NCBI GenBank assembly: GCA_001799675.1
Contig: MGTX01000017.1
Coordinates: 82,623 to 146,622 of the forward strand
Direction of reading: 5' to 3'
Length of the DNA: 64,000 nt
DNA from: Elusimicrobia bacterium GWA2_66_18
GTDB taxonomy: Bacteria; Elusimicrobiota; Elusimicrobia; UBA1565; UBA9628
Made by a program: the position numbers and the translations under genes. Positions 53,619-63,123 of the stretch are shown in pieces (within the stretch, counting starts at the first letter, position 1; the number at the start of each line of letters is the position of its first letter). The notes below the pieces were generated by a model. That model worked only from the letters and a program-made list of their open reading frames with translations, searched no databases and had not been told where the DNA came from.

Positions 53619-53952
53619 ATCCGTCGCCTTGGCCGCCGCGCGCGCCGCGCAGGACAAGAAGGCGGAGGAGATCGTCGTCCTGGACGCGCGCAAGACCAGC
53701 CCGGTGGTCGACTACCTCGTCATCGTCACGGCCCTCTCCCGGCCTCATCTGCAGGCCCTGGAGCATAAGATCGAGGAGTCCCTGCTCGCGGAGGGCCTCC
53801 GCCTGCACCGCCGTTCCCGTCCCCAGTCCGACTCGTGGCTGGTCTTGGATTTCGGGGGACTCATGGTGCACATCATGACGGCGCCGGCGCGCGAGCTCTA
53901 CTGCCTGGAGCGGCTCCATGTCGGGGCCAAAGAGATCTCATGGCGGAAATGA
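53602..53952 (+). CDS. rsfS: Ribosomal silencing factor
   Basis: The 116-residue protein has the RsfS (DUF143/Iojap) pattern: AAQDKKAEEIVVLDARKTSPVVDYLVIVT (split), SDSWLVLDFGGLMVHIM and a C-terminal ELYCLERLH. It binds uL14 on the 50S subunit and blocks subunit joining in starvation. The motif DYLVIVT and WLVLDFGGLMVHI are unambiguous. Overlaps: 17 bases with the CNB gene, 13 with argS. nadD-yqeK-rsfS order is common, here interrupted by three genes. Confidence 0.94.
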   Translation: MARVFKSVALAAARAAQDKKAEEIVVLDARKTSPVVDYLVIVTALSRPHLQALEHKIEESLLAEGLRLHRRSRPQSDSWLVLDFGGLMVHIMTAPARELYCLERLHVGAKEISWRK

Positions 53953-55601
53953 TCATCGCCCGCCTGCGACGCGTCCTCTCCTCCCGCGCCCGCGAGTGGG
54001 CCGCCTCCTCGGGCCTGAGCCTGCCCGCGTCTCTCCCCGTCTCGGCGGCGCCTTCCCACGTCAAGGCCGATCTCTCCCTGCCGTGGCCCCTGGCCGCGGC
54101 CAAGGCCGTCAAGCGCAGCCCCCTGGATCTGGCCCGGTCTCTGGCCGAGGCCCTCGAGAGCCTTCCCGAGATCGAGTCCGCCGAGCCCGCCCCCCCCGGC
54201 TTCGTCAACCTCGTCGTCAAGAGCACCGCGCTCTGCGCCAACCTCAAGGCGATCACCCTCGACCCCAAGCGCTACGGCAAGGAAGAGAACGGAACGACCA
54301 AGAAGACCCTGATCGAATTCGTCTCGGCCAATCCGACCGGCCCCCTTCATATGGCGTCCGGCCGCGGGGCGACGCTCGGCGATTGCCTGGTGAGGATCAT
54401 GCGCCGCCTGGGCCGCACCGTGGCCTCGGAATACTACGTCAACGACGCCGGCGGCCGCGTCGAACTCCTGGGCGCGTCGGCCAAGGCCCGCTACGAGCAG
54501 CGGCACGGCAAGGACGCCCCCGTGCCCGAAAAGGGCTACCAGGGCGAATATCTCAACGACCTCGCCGCCGCCGCCCCGCCGGAATGCGCCGGCTGGGACG
54601 CCCAACAGTGGGGACTCTACGCCATGGACTCCATCCTAGCGCAGCACCGGGAGGACATGAAGGCCTTCGACGCGCATTTCGACCGCTGGTATCAGGAGAG
54701 CGAGCTTTTCGCCTCGGGAGCGGTGCCCAAGACGCTGGAATACCTCAAGGGCCGCGGGATGGTCTTCGAGAAGGAGAACGCCGTGTGGCTCGGCACGCTG
54801 AAGGCCGAAGGCTCCAGCGACGACAAAGACCGCGTCCTGGTCAAATCAGACGGCAAGCCGACCTACTTCCTGCCCGACATCGCCTACCACAAGGACAAGT
54901 ACGACCGCGGCTACGACCGGCTCATCGACATTTTCGGCGCCGACCACCACGGCTACGTGCCGCGCATGAAGGCCGCCATCGCGGCTCTCGGCAAGGAGCC
55001 CGACAGCTACCGCGCCGTCGTCCATCAGCTCATCCACCTCTTCCGCGGGACCGAGGCGGTGAAGATGTCCAAGCGCGCGGGGACCTTCATCCCGCTTCGC
55101 GAGATCATCGATGAAGTCGGCAAGGATGCGTGCCGCTTCTTCTTCGCCCTGCGCACGCCGGACAGCCATCTCAACTTCGACTTGGAGTTGGCCAAAAAAC
55201 AGTCGAGCGAAAACCCGGTCTTCTACGTGCAGTACGTCCACGCGCGCATCTGCTCGATCTTCCGCAAGGCGGCCGAGACCGGCCTGCACCCGCCGGGCGC
55301 GAGCCTGCCCCCGCCCGATGCCGACCGCCTCGCCTTCCCCGAGGAGCGCGCGCTCCTCAACAAGCTGGCCTGGTTCCCCGAGGTCCTGCTCGACAGCGAG
55401 CGCCTGCTTTCGCCCCACCCCCTGGCCAACTACCTCATGGAGTTGGCGGGGCTCTTCCATCCCTTCTACGAGAAGCGCCCCGTGCTAGCGGCCGAGGACC
55501 CCGAGATCGCCAAGGCTCGCCTGCTGCTCATCGCGGGCGTGCGCGACGTCATCCGCGAGGGCCTGGACCTGCTCGGCGTCTCCGCGCCCGAGCAGATGTG
55601 A
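53940..55601 (+). CDS. argS: Arginyl-tRNA synthetase
   Basis: The 553-residue class I synthetase attaches arginine to tRNA(Arg). It has the N-terminal additional domain, the HIGH-equivalent SANPTGPLHMASGRGA, the YVNDAGGRVELL block, IFGADHHGYVPRM, KMSKRAG (KMSKS equivalent) and a DALR-type anticodon-binding domain with VQYVHARICSI. The HIGH motif reads HMAS, a variant of HVGH. The ATG at 53940 is within the rsfS end; a longer frame to 53835 is a shadow. Length is normal for short bacterial ArgRS. Confidence 0.96.
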   Translation: MAEMIIARLRRVLSSRAREWAASSGLSLPASLPVSAAPSHVKADLSLPWPLAAAKAVKRSPLDLARSLAEALESLPEIESAEPAPPGFVNLVVKSTALCANLKAITLDPKRYGKEENGTTKKTLIEFVSANPTGPLHMASGRGATLGDCLVRIMRRLGRTVASEYYVNDAGGRVELLGASAKARYEQRHGKDAPVPEKGYQGEYLNDLAAAAPPECAGWDAQQWGLYAMDSILAQHREDMKAFDAHFDRWYQESELFASGAVPKTLEYLKGRGMVFEKENAVWLGTLKAEGSSDDKDRVLVKSDGKPTYFLPDIAYHKDKYDRGYDRLIDIFGADHHGYVPRMKAAIAALGKEPDSYRAVVHQLIHLFRGTEAVKMSKRAGTFIPLREIIDEVGKDACRFFFALRTPDSHLNFDLELAKKQSSENPVFYVQYVHARICSIFRKAAETGLHPPGASLPPPDADRLAFPEERALLNKLAWFPEVLLDSERLLSPHPLANYLMELAGLFHPFYEKRPVLAAEDPEIAKARLLLIAGVRDVIREGLDLLGVSAPEQM

Positions 55602-55608
55602 CGCGCCC

Positions 55609-55646
55609 TTGACTCGCGCGGCGAGGCGGGCTACACTCGCGCCATG
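55609..55646 (+). promoter_or_regulatory. Promoter of the DUF4279 gene, apparently leaderless
   Basis: TTGACT (55609-55614), 17 bases, TACACT (55632-55637), CGCGCC, ATG at 55644. Both hexamers match consensus well for so G+C-rich a genome and the six-base gap is exact. Confidence 0.65.
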
Positions 55647-56084
55647 GCCCCGCGCGAGAGCACTTTCGTCAGTCTGAGGATCACCAGCGTCGCGCTCACG
55701 CCGCAGGACATCGAGGCGCGCCTCGGTTTGAAGCCCGACACGACCTGGAAGATCGGCGACCGGACGGGCGTCTTCGGTTCCGTGGAGAAGGCGAACGGAT
55801 TCGCCCTCGACTCCTCTCTCAACCTGACGATCTCGCTCGAGGACCATATACATTCGCTGATCGCGCGCGTCGCCCCCCGCGCGCAGAAGATCGGGGAACT
55901 CGCCTCTCAAGCGACGATCGTGCTCCTCTGCGTCCTCTCGCGCAAATCGATTCCCCCCATGACCTTCGACCGCGATGACGTGCGCTGGCTGGCCGTCATG
56001 GGCGCGAAGATCGACATCGAGCTGGGCCTCATCCCGGACCCCTCTCGCGACGCCGGCAAGAAGTCCTCCGCGCCGAGCGCCTGA
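55644..56084 (+). CDS. DUF4279-family protein
   Basis: The 146-residue protein resembles DUF4279: VSLRITSVALTPQDIEARLGLKPDTTWKIGD at the start (shown here in pieces: alternating strand, LTPQDIEARLGL helix, then KIGDRTG) and a central helix HSLIARVAPRAQKIGELA. DUF4279 proteins occur in toxin-immunity and defence settings as well as elsewhere; role unknown. It is monocistronic, with its own promoter and a strong terminator 36 bases after the stop. Confidence 0.75.
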   Translation: MAPRESTFVSLRITSVALTPQDIEARLGLKPDTTWKIGDRTGVFGSVEKANGFALDSSLNLTISLEDHIHSLIARVAPRAQKIGELASQATIVLLCVLSRKSIPPMTFDRDDVRWLAVMGAKIDIELGLIPDPSRDAGKKSSAPSA

Positions 56085-56119
56085 CCCGGCCGGGCTCTCG
56101 ACGGGCCGGACAAAGAGGA

Positions 56120-56151
56120 GGGGCGGCCAGGCATTCGCGCCTGACCGCCCC
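56120..56151. terminator. Bidirectional terminator hairpin
   Basis: A 13-base stem (56120-56132 with 56139-56151, one mismatch) and six-base loop ATTCGC lies between convergent genes. It serves the DUF4279 gene on the plus strand and the secreted-protein gene on the minus strand; T-rich tails are short on both sides. Confidence 0.75.
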
Positions 56152-56172
56152 TGTTCCGATCTCAGCGCGGAG

Positions 56173-57693
56173 CTAGGGGCAGAGCTTGATGCGCTGGCTG
56201 GCCCCCTTCTGGACGACCCCGCTCGAACTCATGAGGCTCATGTTGTCCGGCTGGGCGTTGTTGGCTCGGCGAAACGACCACGACTCGATGTAGTAGGTGC
56301 GGCAGCCCTTCGGCTGGATCTCGTCCGTCTTCAGGGTCTCGTTGAACCCGCCGCCGGAGCCGGGAGCTCCCGGGGGAGCCGAGGGCGCCCACCGAATCTG
56401 GTTGCCCTGGGCGTACGCGCGGACGTCCGCGGGCACGTTCTTCGTAAACCAGCCCGGGGTGACGTACATGAGCTTGACGGCCACCTCGAGAGTCTCTCCG
56501 GCGTAGTAGCCGGCCCACTTATCGAAGACGCGCAGCTTGAGCGTCTGGCCGTCGGGCACGAGCTCGGCCGTCACGCCGTTCTCATCCGGCGCCGAGCGCA
56601 GCTTAGCCTCGGCGCGAACATGGACGGTGTCGCCCATCGAGGACTGCGAATATCGGAACGCCGAGGACTCCACTCCCACTCCCACATTGCGGCCGTCGAA
56701 GGAGGCGCGCACGACCTCGGTTTCCCAGGGCCAGAGCGACTGGCCCTGCATGTCGAAGCTCACCTGGATGTTGCGCCGGTCGGCGTCGCTGTAGCTCTCG
56801 CTGCGCCGGCAGGCGGCCCGGTAATGCGAGAATCTTCCGTCATAGCGCCCCTCGAAGTCGTTCCAGTTGAGGTCGTAGACGCCCTGGTAGTAGCACTCCT
56901 TGGTCTCGACCACCTGGCGGCTGACCAAGCTAAAGGAAACGGCATCCACGCCCATCCTGCGCGTGACGGATTGGGCGTCCTTCGTCCAACCGATATCTCT
57001 CACGAACGGCCGCGAATGCGGATACCAACGCGTCACGTAGCGGTTGTTCTGCTCGTCGAACTCGTTCTGTTCCCAGTCCGAAGGCAGGTTGGCCCATATC
57101 GGCACGGTGCCCCAGTCGACCGTGTTCCAGTAATTCGGAGGCGGCGCCTTCGGGATGAAGACCGGCGTCGGCCGCGACGGCGGCGGCCCGGAAGACGGCG
57201 GCTCATCATTGCCATTGCCGGGACGCGAACCCGGCGGGTTCGTCCCCGGCCGCGATCCGGGAGGGCCGGAGGGCTTCGAACCGGGAGGGCCTCCCGCCAG
57301 CAAGAACGAGCCGGCAGGCGCGAAATCCCCGTCGAAGTTGACGTCGGGGGTCAAACCCTCGAACGTCGGCCCGAGCGCTAGGACGCGCTCGGGGGCGGCG
57401 GCGGATTTCGTAAGCGGCGAGACCGGGGAGGCTTCGCGGCGCACGACGGGGAACTCCTGGTAGAGGTCCTGAGGGAACGCGGCGGCGCGGACCTTTTGGA
57501 AAGCGGCCTCCGGACCATCAACGGCCAACTCCTCGCCTTGAGGCCGGCAATCCAGCACTTGAGCGTCTCCAAGGACCTTGGTGGCGATGTTTTTCAGGCT
57601 GTCGCAGGCCTCTTGAGTCGAGGACCGCGACCAGGCCGGTCCGGGCAGAGCCAGGGCCAGCGCGAACAATGCGGCGGTTCGGTAATGATTCAT
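56173..57693 (-). CDS. Secreted Pro/Gly-rich-linker protein of unknown function
   Basis: The 506-residue product has a signal peptide (MNHYRTAALFALALALPGPAWS), a short N-terminal domain with Cys pair (EACDSL, LDCRPQ), a low-complexity linker of Pro, Gly, Ser and Asn (about 130-180), and a large beta-rich C-terminal domain (about 185-500) with four Cys (ECYYQG, AACRR, KGCRTYY, KLCP). Aromatic residues are frequent, as in surface-exposed beta domains. No homology recognised. GAGGAG is six bases before the ATG. It follows another secreted unknown by 23 bases; the two are probably co-expressed. Confidence 0.8.
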   Translation of the reverse strand: MNHYRTAALFALALALPGPAWSRSSTQEACDSLKNIATKVLGDAQVLDCRPQGEELAVDGPEAAFQKVRAAAFPQDLYQEFPVVRREASPVSPLTKSAAAPERVLALGPTFEGLTPDVNFDGDFAPAGSFLLAGGPPGSKPSGPPGSRPGTNPPGSRPGNGNDEPPSSGPPPSRPTPVFIPKAPPPNYWNTVDWGTVPIWANLPSDWEQNEFDEQNNRYVTRWYPHSRPFVRDIGWTKDAQSVTRRMGVDAVSFSLVSRQVVETKECYYQGVYDLNWNDFEGRYDGRFSHYRAACRRSESYSDADRRNIQVSFDMQGQSLWPWETEVVRASFDGRNVGVGVESSAFRYSQSSMGDTVHVRAEAKLRSAPDENGVTAELVPDGQTLKLRVFDKWAGYYAGETLEVAVKLMYVTPGWFTKNVPADVRAYAQGNQIRWAPSAPPGAPGSGGGFNETLKTDEIQPKGCRTYYIESWSFRRANNAQPDNMSLMSSSGVVQKGASQRIKLCP

Positions 57694-57716
57694 GTTGTCT
57701 CCTCAATACGGTGTTT

Positions 57717-58841
57717 CTAATGATTGCCGCGGTTGTAAAACCAACTGCGCAGGTAACCGAGCAGGTTGGCGTTGGCGCCATTGTCTCCGTTTCCGTCCGC
57801 TCCATAGACGCGCGACGAAGCCGCGTCATGCTGCGCCTGCGTGAGTCTCGTGATGTCCGCGGGGATCGGGGTGTCGTGGATCGCCGTGCCGGGCCGGTAG
57901 TACCTGCCCGTCAACCGCTCGTAGAGCGAGTACTGGTGGGCCGGGTTCGACGCGGTCTGCCCGGCGACGAAGTCGCGCAGCCAGACGAAGTACTCGCTTT
58001 CGATGAAGCCCGTCGTGGTGCTGGTCACGGCCTGCAGCAGCTTCTCGTACCAGGCCCAGACGAAGTAGGTGCCCTCGTTGCGGTGGTTATGGTCGAGGTT
58101 CGTCGACCAGGCGAGCGCGCTGCCGTTGGTGGCCTCGGCGAAGATCAGGGCCATGTGAGCGTACTGGATCGCCAGCCTCTCGGCGGAGGCCGGCACGCCC
58201 TGGTACCAGCCGTTGAAGTTCATGAGCTCGCGGCCGATCGTGGCGAGGATGAAGGCCCACGAGCCGTTGCTGATCGTGTCTTGCGTCAGAGCAACGACCG
58301 GTTGTCTGTATCCGTCGCGAAAAGCCCTGCCGTGATAGGCCGCCTGCCCGTCCGGATCGATCGCGAACTGGCCGCCCTGGTTGCGGAACTCGTAGATGAG
58401 GTCGCGCGCCACCAAGCTCAACTGCGCGCCGCGCCGCAGAGACTCGTCAATCTTGGCCTGTTCGACGTAGGTCGGGGAGCGATACGAGGCGAGCGCGCCG
58501 TCGAACTTTTGGGCGCCGTCCAAAGACGGGAGGAAATCATCGCTGGAACTCGCGGCCGCGCGCCCCAGGTGCGTGAACGCGGAGGCTGCGGGTTGCTCCG
58601 CAACGGTCACAGTCTTCGGCTCGGCCGCGAGGACCAACGCCGCCGGCAGCGCCGAGAGGACGGGAGTCATGGCCGACAGAGTGCCCGCGATCGTCGGCAG
58701 GCCCGCGGAGAAGCCCGCCGTCGGGAGGATGACGCCGCGAAGCGCCGGAGCCGAAACGGCGGGCAGGAGCGTGCGCACTTGCGCGGAAGCCGCGACGGGC
58801 AGCGACGTCAATAAGACGAACAGCCGAAACTGGGTCATCAT
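57717..58841 (-). CDS. Secreted protein of unknown function
   Basis: About 374 residues with a signal peptide (MMTQFRLFVLLTSLPVAASAQ). An Ala/Pro-rich N-terminal part is followed by a helical domain (about 95-370) with many Trp/Tyr/His residues, for example AWSTNLDHNHRNEGTYF and LMNFNGWYQG. No known fold is apparent; the HNH-like spacing in LDHNHRNE is not enough for a nuclease call. AGGTG precedes two adjacent ATGs at 58841 and 58838. The Arg/Gln/Asn-rich C-terminus ends RSWFYNRGNH. Confidence 0.75.
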   Translation of the reverse strand: MMTQFRLFVLLTSLPVAASAQVRTLLPAVSAPALRGVILPTAGFSAGLPTIAGTLSAMTPVLSALPAALVLAAEPKTVTVAEQPAASAFTHLGRAAASSSDDFLPSLDGAQKFDGALASYRSPTYVEQAKIDESLRRGAQLSLVARDLIYEFRNQGGQFAIDPDGQAAYHGRAFRDGYRQPVVALTQDTISNGSWAFILATIGRELMNFNGWYQGVPASAERLAIQYAHMALIFAEATNGSALAWSTNLDHNHRNEGTYFVWAWYEKLLQAVTSTTTGFIESEYFVWLRDFVAGQTASNPAHQYSLYERLTGRYYRPGTAIHDTPIPADITRLTQAQHDAASSRVYGADGNGDNGANANLLGYLRSWFYNRGNH

Positions 58842-58886
58842 GTCACCTCGCTCAGGTTGCTTGCAACACGAGGCTAGCATTCCAAA

Positions 58887-58958
58887 GGACGCAGGCCCAA
58901 TCCCCAGTTGGGGCAACAGTCTCCCGCTATTGGGCCTACGTCCCGCTGGGACCTGCGG
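58887..58958. repeat. Nested inverted repeats between hemL and a secreted-protein gene
   Basis: A 15-base inverted repeat with one mismatch (58887-58901 and 58929-58943) encloses a small CCCC-AGTT-GGGG hairpin (58902-58913). A second perfect hairpin, GGGACC-TGC-GGTCCC, follows within 16 bases. Read on the minus strand it lies just after the hemL stop and could terminate transcription, although the T-run is only three bases. A mobile palindromic repeat is the alternative. Confidence 0.6.
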
Positions 58959-58961
58959 TCC

Positions 58962-60287
58962 CTAGATTTTGCGGAAGGCCGCGTTGGCCGCGGCGATCGT
59001 CAGGTCCAGATCGCGCTCGGTGTGGGCGGCGGAGACGAAGGCGGCTTCCCACTGCGCGGGCGGAAGGTAGACTCCAAGCTTGAGCATCTCATGGAAGAAG
59101 CGCCCATAACGCTTCTTGTCGGACTTGAGCGCGGAGGCGTAGTCCGTCACCTCCCCATCCACGAAGAAGGGGGTGAACATGGAGCCGATGGACTGGATGC
59201 GCAGCGAGACGCCGGCCGCGTTCGCGCACAGGCGCAGGCCCTCGCAGAGATAGTTCTTTAACCATTCCATCCGCGCGTAGGGCTTCCGCCGGCGCAGGAG
59301 GTCGAGCATGGCGGTCCCGGCCGCGACGGCGACGGGATTGCCGGAGAGCGTGCCCGCCTGGTAGACCGGGCCTTCCGGCGCGACGAGGCTCATCACGTCC
59401 CGGCGCCCGCCGTAGACGCCCATGGGCAGGCCCCCGCCCACGATCTTACCCAGCACCGTGAGGTCCGGCTTGATGCCGCAGAGGGTTTGGACGCCGCCAT
59501 AGCACACCCGGAAGCCGGTGATGACCTCGTCGAAGATGAGCAGGGCCTTCTCCCGGGTCGTGATTTTGCGCAATCCCTGCAGGTAGCCCTCGGCTGGGAA
59601 CACGACTCCCATGTTGGCCGGGATGGGTTCCACGATGACGGCGGCGATGCGCCCCTTGTGCTTTTTGAAGGCCCCCTCGACGGCCGGGAGGTCGTTGAAC
59701 GCCAGAACGATGGTCGTCGCGGCGAAGGCCTTGGGCACGCCGGCGGAGTCCGGGGCGCCGAGGGCGGTCGCGCCCGAGCCGGCCGCAACGAGGAGGCTGT
59801 CGACGTGGCCGTGGTAGCAGCCCGCGAATTTAATGATGAGGTCGCGCTTGGTGAAGGCGCGCGCGACGCGCACCGCACACATGTCGGCCTCGGTGCCCGA
59901 ACTGGTCATGCGCAGAAGCTCGATCGACGGGAAGGCTTCCTTAATACGCTCGGCCAAGTCGACCTCGGCGATCGTCGCGGCCCCGAATGTCGTTCCGCGT
60001 TCGAGCGCGGCCTTGGCCGCCGACACGATCTCCTTGCGGGCGTGGCCGAACATCAGCGGGCCCCAGGACAGGCAATAATCCACGTAGGGGCGGCCGTCGG
60101 CGGCCAAGAGGTAAGGTCCCGAGCCGGACTGGACGAACAAGGGCGAGCCGCCCACGGACTTGAAGGCCCGCACCGGGGAATTGACCCCGCCGACCAAGGA
60201 TTTTCGCGCGCGGGCGAACAGTTCCTTGTGACCCATCCTCTTCATCTTCCGCGCAGACTTCTTCGCCGTCTTTTTCACGCGAGCCAT
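58962..60287 (-). CDS. hemL: Glutamate-1-semialdehyde 2,1-aminomutase
   Basis: The 441-residue PLP enzyme forms 5-aminolevulinate in the C5 haem pathway. Motifs: [58 protein letters not shown], the PLP-lysine segment [13 protein letters not shown] and [13 protein letters not shown]. The chosen ATG (60287) gives a Lys/Arg-rich extension of about 20 residues before the conserved domain; Met18 or a nearby Met could be the real start. It overlaps the hemB end by 13 bases, forming a hemBL pair. Confidence 0.95.
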   Translation of the reverse strand: MARVKKTAKKSARKMKRMGHKELFARARKSLVGGVNSPVRAFKSVGGSPLFVQSGSGPYLLAADGRPYVDYCLSWGPLMFGHARKEIVSAAKAALERGTTFGAATIAEVDLAERIKEAFPSIELLRMTSSGTEADMCAVRVARAFTKRDLIIKFAGCYHGHVDSLLVAAGSGATALGAPDSAGVPKAFAATTIVLAFNDLPAVEGAFKKHKGRIAAVIVEPIPANMGVVFPAEGYLQGLRKITTREKALLIFDEVITGFRVCYGGVQTLCGIKPDLTVLGKIVGGGLPMGVYGGRRDVMSLVAPEGPVYQAGTLSGNPVAVAAGTAMLDLLRRRKPYARMEWLKNYLCEGLRLCANAAGVSLRIQSIGSMFTPFFVDGEVTDYASALKSDKKRYGRFFHEMLKLGVYLPPAQWEAAFVSAAHTERDLDLTIAAANAAFRKI

Positions 60288-61246
60288 CGGGCGGCCTCCA
60301 AGGCGTAGTAGGTCAGGATGAAATCGGCGCCGGCGCGCTTGATGCACGTCAGCGTCTCGAGCGCCACCCTCTTTTCGTCGATCCAGCCGTTGGCCGCCGC
60401 GGCCTTGATCATGGCGAACTCGCCGGAGACCTGGTAGGCGGAGGTGGGCAGGCCGAAGCGCGTCTTGACGGCCTTCAGGACGTCGAGGTAAGGCAGGGCG
60501 GGCTTCACCATCAGCATGTCGGCCCCCTCGTCGACGTCGAGTTGGACCTCGCGCATGGCTTCCAGGACGTTGGCGGGATCCATCTGATAGCCGGAGCGGT
60601 CGCCGAAGGAGGGCGGCGACTCTGCGGCCTCGCGAAAGGGGCCGTAGAAGCCGCTGGCGTACTTGGCGGCATAGGCGAGGATGGGCGTGTCCGCGAGGCC
60701 CGCCTCATCCATGGCCTTGCGCATCGCGCCGACCTGGCCGTCCATCATGCCCGAGGGGGCCACGATATCGAAGCCGGCCTCGGCCTGGGAGACCGCGGTC
60801 TTGGCCGCGAGCTTCACAGTGGGATCGTTGAGCACGACTCCGTTCTTGACGATGCCGCAGTGGCCGTGGTCGGTGTACTCGCAGAAGCAGAGGTCCGAGA
60901 TGAGGAGCAGGCCCGGGTGCTTGTCCTTCATCGCCCGGGCGGCCGTCTGCACGATGCCGTCGCGGGCGTAGGCGCCGGAGGCCTTGGCGTCCTTCCGGTC
61001 GGGAATTCCGAAGAGGATGACGGCGGGCACGCCGAGCTTCACCGCTTCGCCGGCGGCCTTGACCGCCTCGTCCACGGAGAGTTGGAAGTGGCCGGGCATG
61101 GAGGAGATGGGACGCTTCTCGCCCTTGCCGGGACGGATGAAGAGGGGCAGGACGAAGTCCTTGACGGAGAGTTCGGTCTCGCGGACCAAGGTCCGCAGGG
61201 CCGGGGAGGCGCGCAGGCGTCGCGGGCGGCTGTCGGGAAAGGCCAT
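60275..61246 (-). CDS. hemB: Delta-aminolevulinic acid dehydratase (porphobilinogen synthase)
   Basis: The 323-residue enzyme condenses two aminolevulinates to porphobilinogen. Visible motifs: [10 protein letters not shown], the zinc-type cluster [41 protein letters not shown] with a catalytic Lys, and [10 protein letters not shown] with the Schiff-base Lys. The start is ATG 61246; the in-frame ATG at 61255 lies only three bases after the -10 box and the further frame to 61552 overlaps guaB. Divergent from guaB through an overlapping promoter. Confidence 0.95.
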   Translation of the reverse strand: MAFPDSRPRRLRASPALRTLVRETELSVKDFVLPLFIRPGKGEKRPISSMPGHFQLSVDEAVKAAGEAVKLGVPAVILFGIPDRKDAKASGAYARDGIVQTAARAMKDKHPGLLLISDLCFCEYTDHGHCGIVKNGVVLNDPTVKLAAKTAVSQAEAGFDIVAPSGMMDGQVGAMRKAMDEAGLADTPILAYAAKYASGFYGPFREAAESPPSFGDRSGYQMDPANVLEAMREVQLDVDEGADMLMVKPALPYLDVLKAVKTRFGLPTSAYQVSGEFAMIKAAAANGWIDEKRVALETLTCIKRAGADFILTYYALEAARWLA

Positions 61247-61277
61247 GGACGGCATTTTACTATAATCCTCCCCCATG
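61246..61277. promoter_or_regulatory. Overlapping divergent -10 boxes between hemB and guaB
   Basis: TATAAT on the plus strand (61261-61266) and TATAGT on the minus strand (61259-61264) overlap by four bases. The plus start codon is eight bases away, the minus one twelve. No clear -35 boxes were found for either. Confidence 0.6.
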
Positions 61278-62711
61278 GACATGAGAGAGGCCCTGACCTT
61301 CCACGACGTCCTTCTGGTCCCCAAGCGTTCCTCGATCGCCTCGCGGCGCGGGGTGGACACCACCGGACGCTTCTCGCGCCGCATCAAGCTGAAGGTCCCC
61401 ATCGTTTCCGCCAACATGGACACGGTGACCGAGAGCCGCATGGCCGTGGCCCTGGCCCGCGCCGGAGGGCTGGGCATCATCCATCGCTTCCTGACGCTCG
61501 AGGAAGAGGCCGCCCAGGTGGCGAAGGTCAAGCGCTCCGAGAACATCGTCATCGAGAGCCCCTACACCATCGGCCCGGACGAGACCGTGGGCCGCGCCCG
61601 CGGCCTGATGCGCGAGCACGGCGTCGGCGGCCTGCTCGTCGTCGACGTCAAAGGACGGCTCCTGGGCCTGGTGACCGAGCGCGACGTGCAGTTCCGCGAC
61701 AAATCCGAGGAGTCCCTGCGCCGCGTGATGACGACCAAGCTCGTCACCGCGCCGCCGGACGTGGGCCTGGAGAAAGCCCGCGAGATCCTGCGCGACCATA
61801 AGGTCGAGAAGCTCCCCCTCATCGACAAGGACGGCCGCCTGAAGGGACTCATCACCGCGCGCGACATCAAGAATCGCCGCCTCTATCCCGACGCCTCGGT
61901 GGACTCCAAGGGCCGGCTCCTCGTCGGCGCCGCGGTGGGCGTCGTGAGCGGCTATCTGGAGCGCGCGGCCGCGGTCCTAGAGGCCGGCGCCGACTGCCTC
62001 GTCGTGGACGTGGCGCACGGCCACGCCGACCACGTGATCAAAGCCGTGGAGAACCTGCGCAGGAAGTTCCCCAAAGCCGAGATCGTCGCCGGCAACGTGG
62101 CCACCTATGAAGGCGCCCGAGACTTGGCCGCGGCGGGGGCCGACGGCGTGAAAGTCGGGGTGGGGCCGGGTTCGATCTGCTCGACGCGCATCATCTCCGG
62201 CGCGGGCGTGCCCCAGTTGACCGCGGTGATGGACTGCGCGCGCATCACGAAGGAGAATGACGTCCCCATCATCGCCGACGGCGGCCTGCGCGACTCGGGC
62301 GACCTGGCCAAGGCCTTCGCGGGGGGCGCGTCTTCGGTCATGCTCGGCTCGCTGCTGGCGGGCGCCGAGGAGAGCCCGGGCTGGACCGTGGTCCGCGGCG
62401 GCGCGCGCTGGAAGATCTACCGCGGCATGGCCTCGCTGGGCGCCACGCTGACGCGCAAGAACAAGGAGCGGCGCGAGGACGAGGCGCTCGACCCCATCGA
62501 GGTCTCCGAGGTGGTGCCCGAGGGCGTGGAGTCCATGGCGCCCTACAAGGGACCGGTCGCCGAGGTCCTCTTCCAACTCATCGGCGGGGTGCGCTCCGGC
62601 ATGAGCTACTCGGGCGCCGCGACGCTGCCCGAGTTCTGGAAGAAGGCAGAGTTCACGCGCATCACCTCCGCGTCCTGGGCCGAGTCCCGCCCTCACCACC
62701 TCGACAAGTAG
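61275..62711 (+). CDS. guaB: IMP dehydrogenase
   Basis: The 478-residue enzyme oxidises IMP to XMP, the committed step to GMP. N-terminal [12 protein letters not shown], a CBS pair (about 95-205, [16 protein letters not shown] and [17 protein letters not shown]), [12 protein letters not shown] with the catalytic Cys, [36 protein letters not shown] and the flap with [11 protein letters not shown]. Length and order are those of bacterial GuaB. Its mRNA should have a leader of at most one or two bases. Confidence 0.97.
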   Translation: MDMREALTFHDVLLVPKRSSIASRRGVDTTGRFSRRIKLKVPIVSANMDTVTESRMAVALARAGGLGIIHRFLTLEEEAAQVAKVKRSENIVIESPYTIGPDETVGRARGLMREHGVGGLLVVDVKGRLLGLVTERDVQFRDKSEESLRRVMTTKLVTAPPDVGLEKAREILRDHKVEKLPLIDKDGRLKGLITARDIKNRRLYPDASVDSKGRLLVGAAVGVVSGYLERAAAVLEAGADCLVVDVAHGHADHVIKAVENLRRKFPKAEIVAGNVATYEGARDLAAAGADGVKVGVGPGSICSTRIISGAGVPQLTAVMDCARITKENDVPIIADGGLRDSGDLAKAFAGGASSVMLGSLLAGAEESPGWTVVRGGARWKIYRGMASLGATLTRKNKERREDEALDPIEVSEVVPEGVESMAPYKGPVAEVLFQLIGGVRSGMSYSGAATLPEFWKKAEFTRITSASWAESRPHHLDK

Positions 62712-62759
62712 ACGCGGGGCCGCGGCGCGGCTGGGTTTACTCCGGTATATAAGGATTCA

Positions 62760-63113
62760 GGGACGGCCTATACCCCGGATTCTGTCCATCCCTTGCGGGA
62801 CTGGAGGATCATTTCTCTGATGCGGCCACCGGGCGGCTGCCCCGGGCTTGCGCCCGGGCGTGCGCGAGCAGCGCGCGCCGCCCAACTGCCTTGCTCCCGA
62901 CGGGGTTTGCCTATGCCGCGCTCCTCGCGGAGCGCGCGGTGGGCTCTTGCCCCACCTTTTCACCCTTACCCTCTTGCGAGGGCGGTTGCTTTCTGTGGTA
63001 CTTTCCGTCGACGGGGATTATGGTCCCCGCCTCCCCGGCTTTCGACGGGCGTCGTGCTCTACGGAGTCCGGAAGTTCCTCCCGCCTCGCGGCGAGCGATC
63101 CCCCGGCCGTCCC
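62760..63113 (-). ncRNA. rnpB: RNase P RNA (type A)
   Basis: Read on the minus strand, the 354-base element begins GGGACGGCC (63105-63113) and ends with the complementary GGCCGTCCC (62760-62768), forming helix P1. Between them are conserved signatures: GAGGAACTTCCGG near the 5' end, ACAGAAAGC, GGTAAGGGTGAAA, GGGCAAGAGCCCACCG, GGCAAACCCCGTCGGGAGCAAG (in pieces GGCAAACCCC and GGGAGCAAG), and AGAGAAATGA with ACAGAATCCGG near the 3' end. It is the catalytic subunit that trims tRNA 5' leaders. Open frames across it are not genes. It lies 10 bases after the stop of the zinc-ribbon gene, so it may be processed from that transcript or have its own promoter. Confidence 0.96.
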
Positions 63114-63123
63114 TGAAAATCGG

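Noticed and set aside
57717..58841. HNH nuclease call for the secreted protein
   Set aside because: The LDHNHRNE stretch has His-Asn-His but lacks the surrounding beta-beta-alpha metal-finger pattern.
60275..61552. Longer hemB start upstream of 61246
   Set aside because: The extension overlaps guaB coding sequence and the shared -10 box, and the ALAD family begins at the later methionine.
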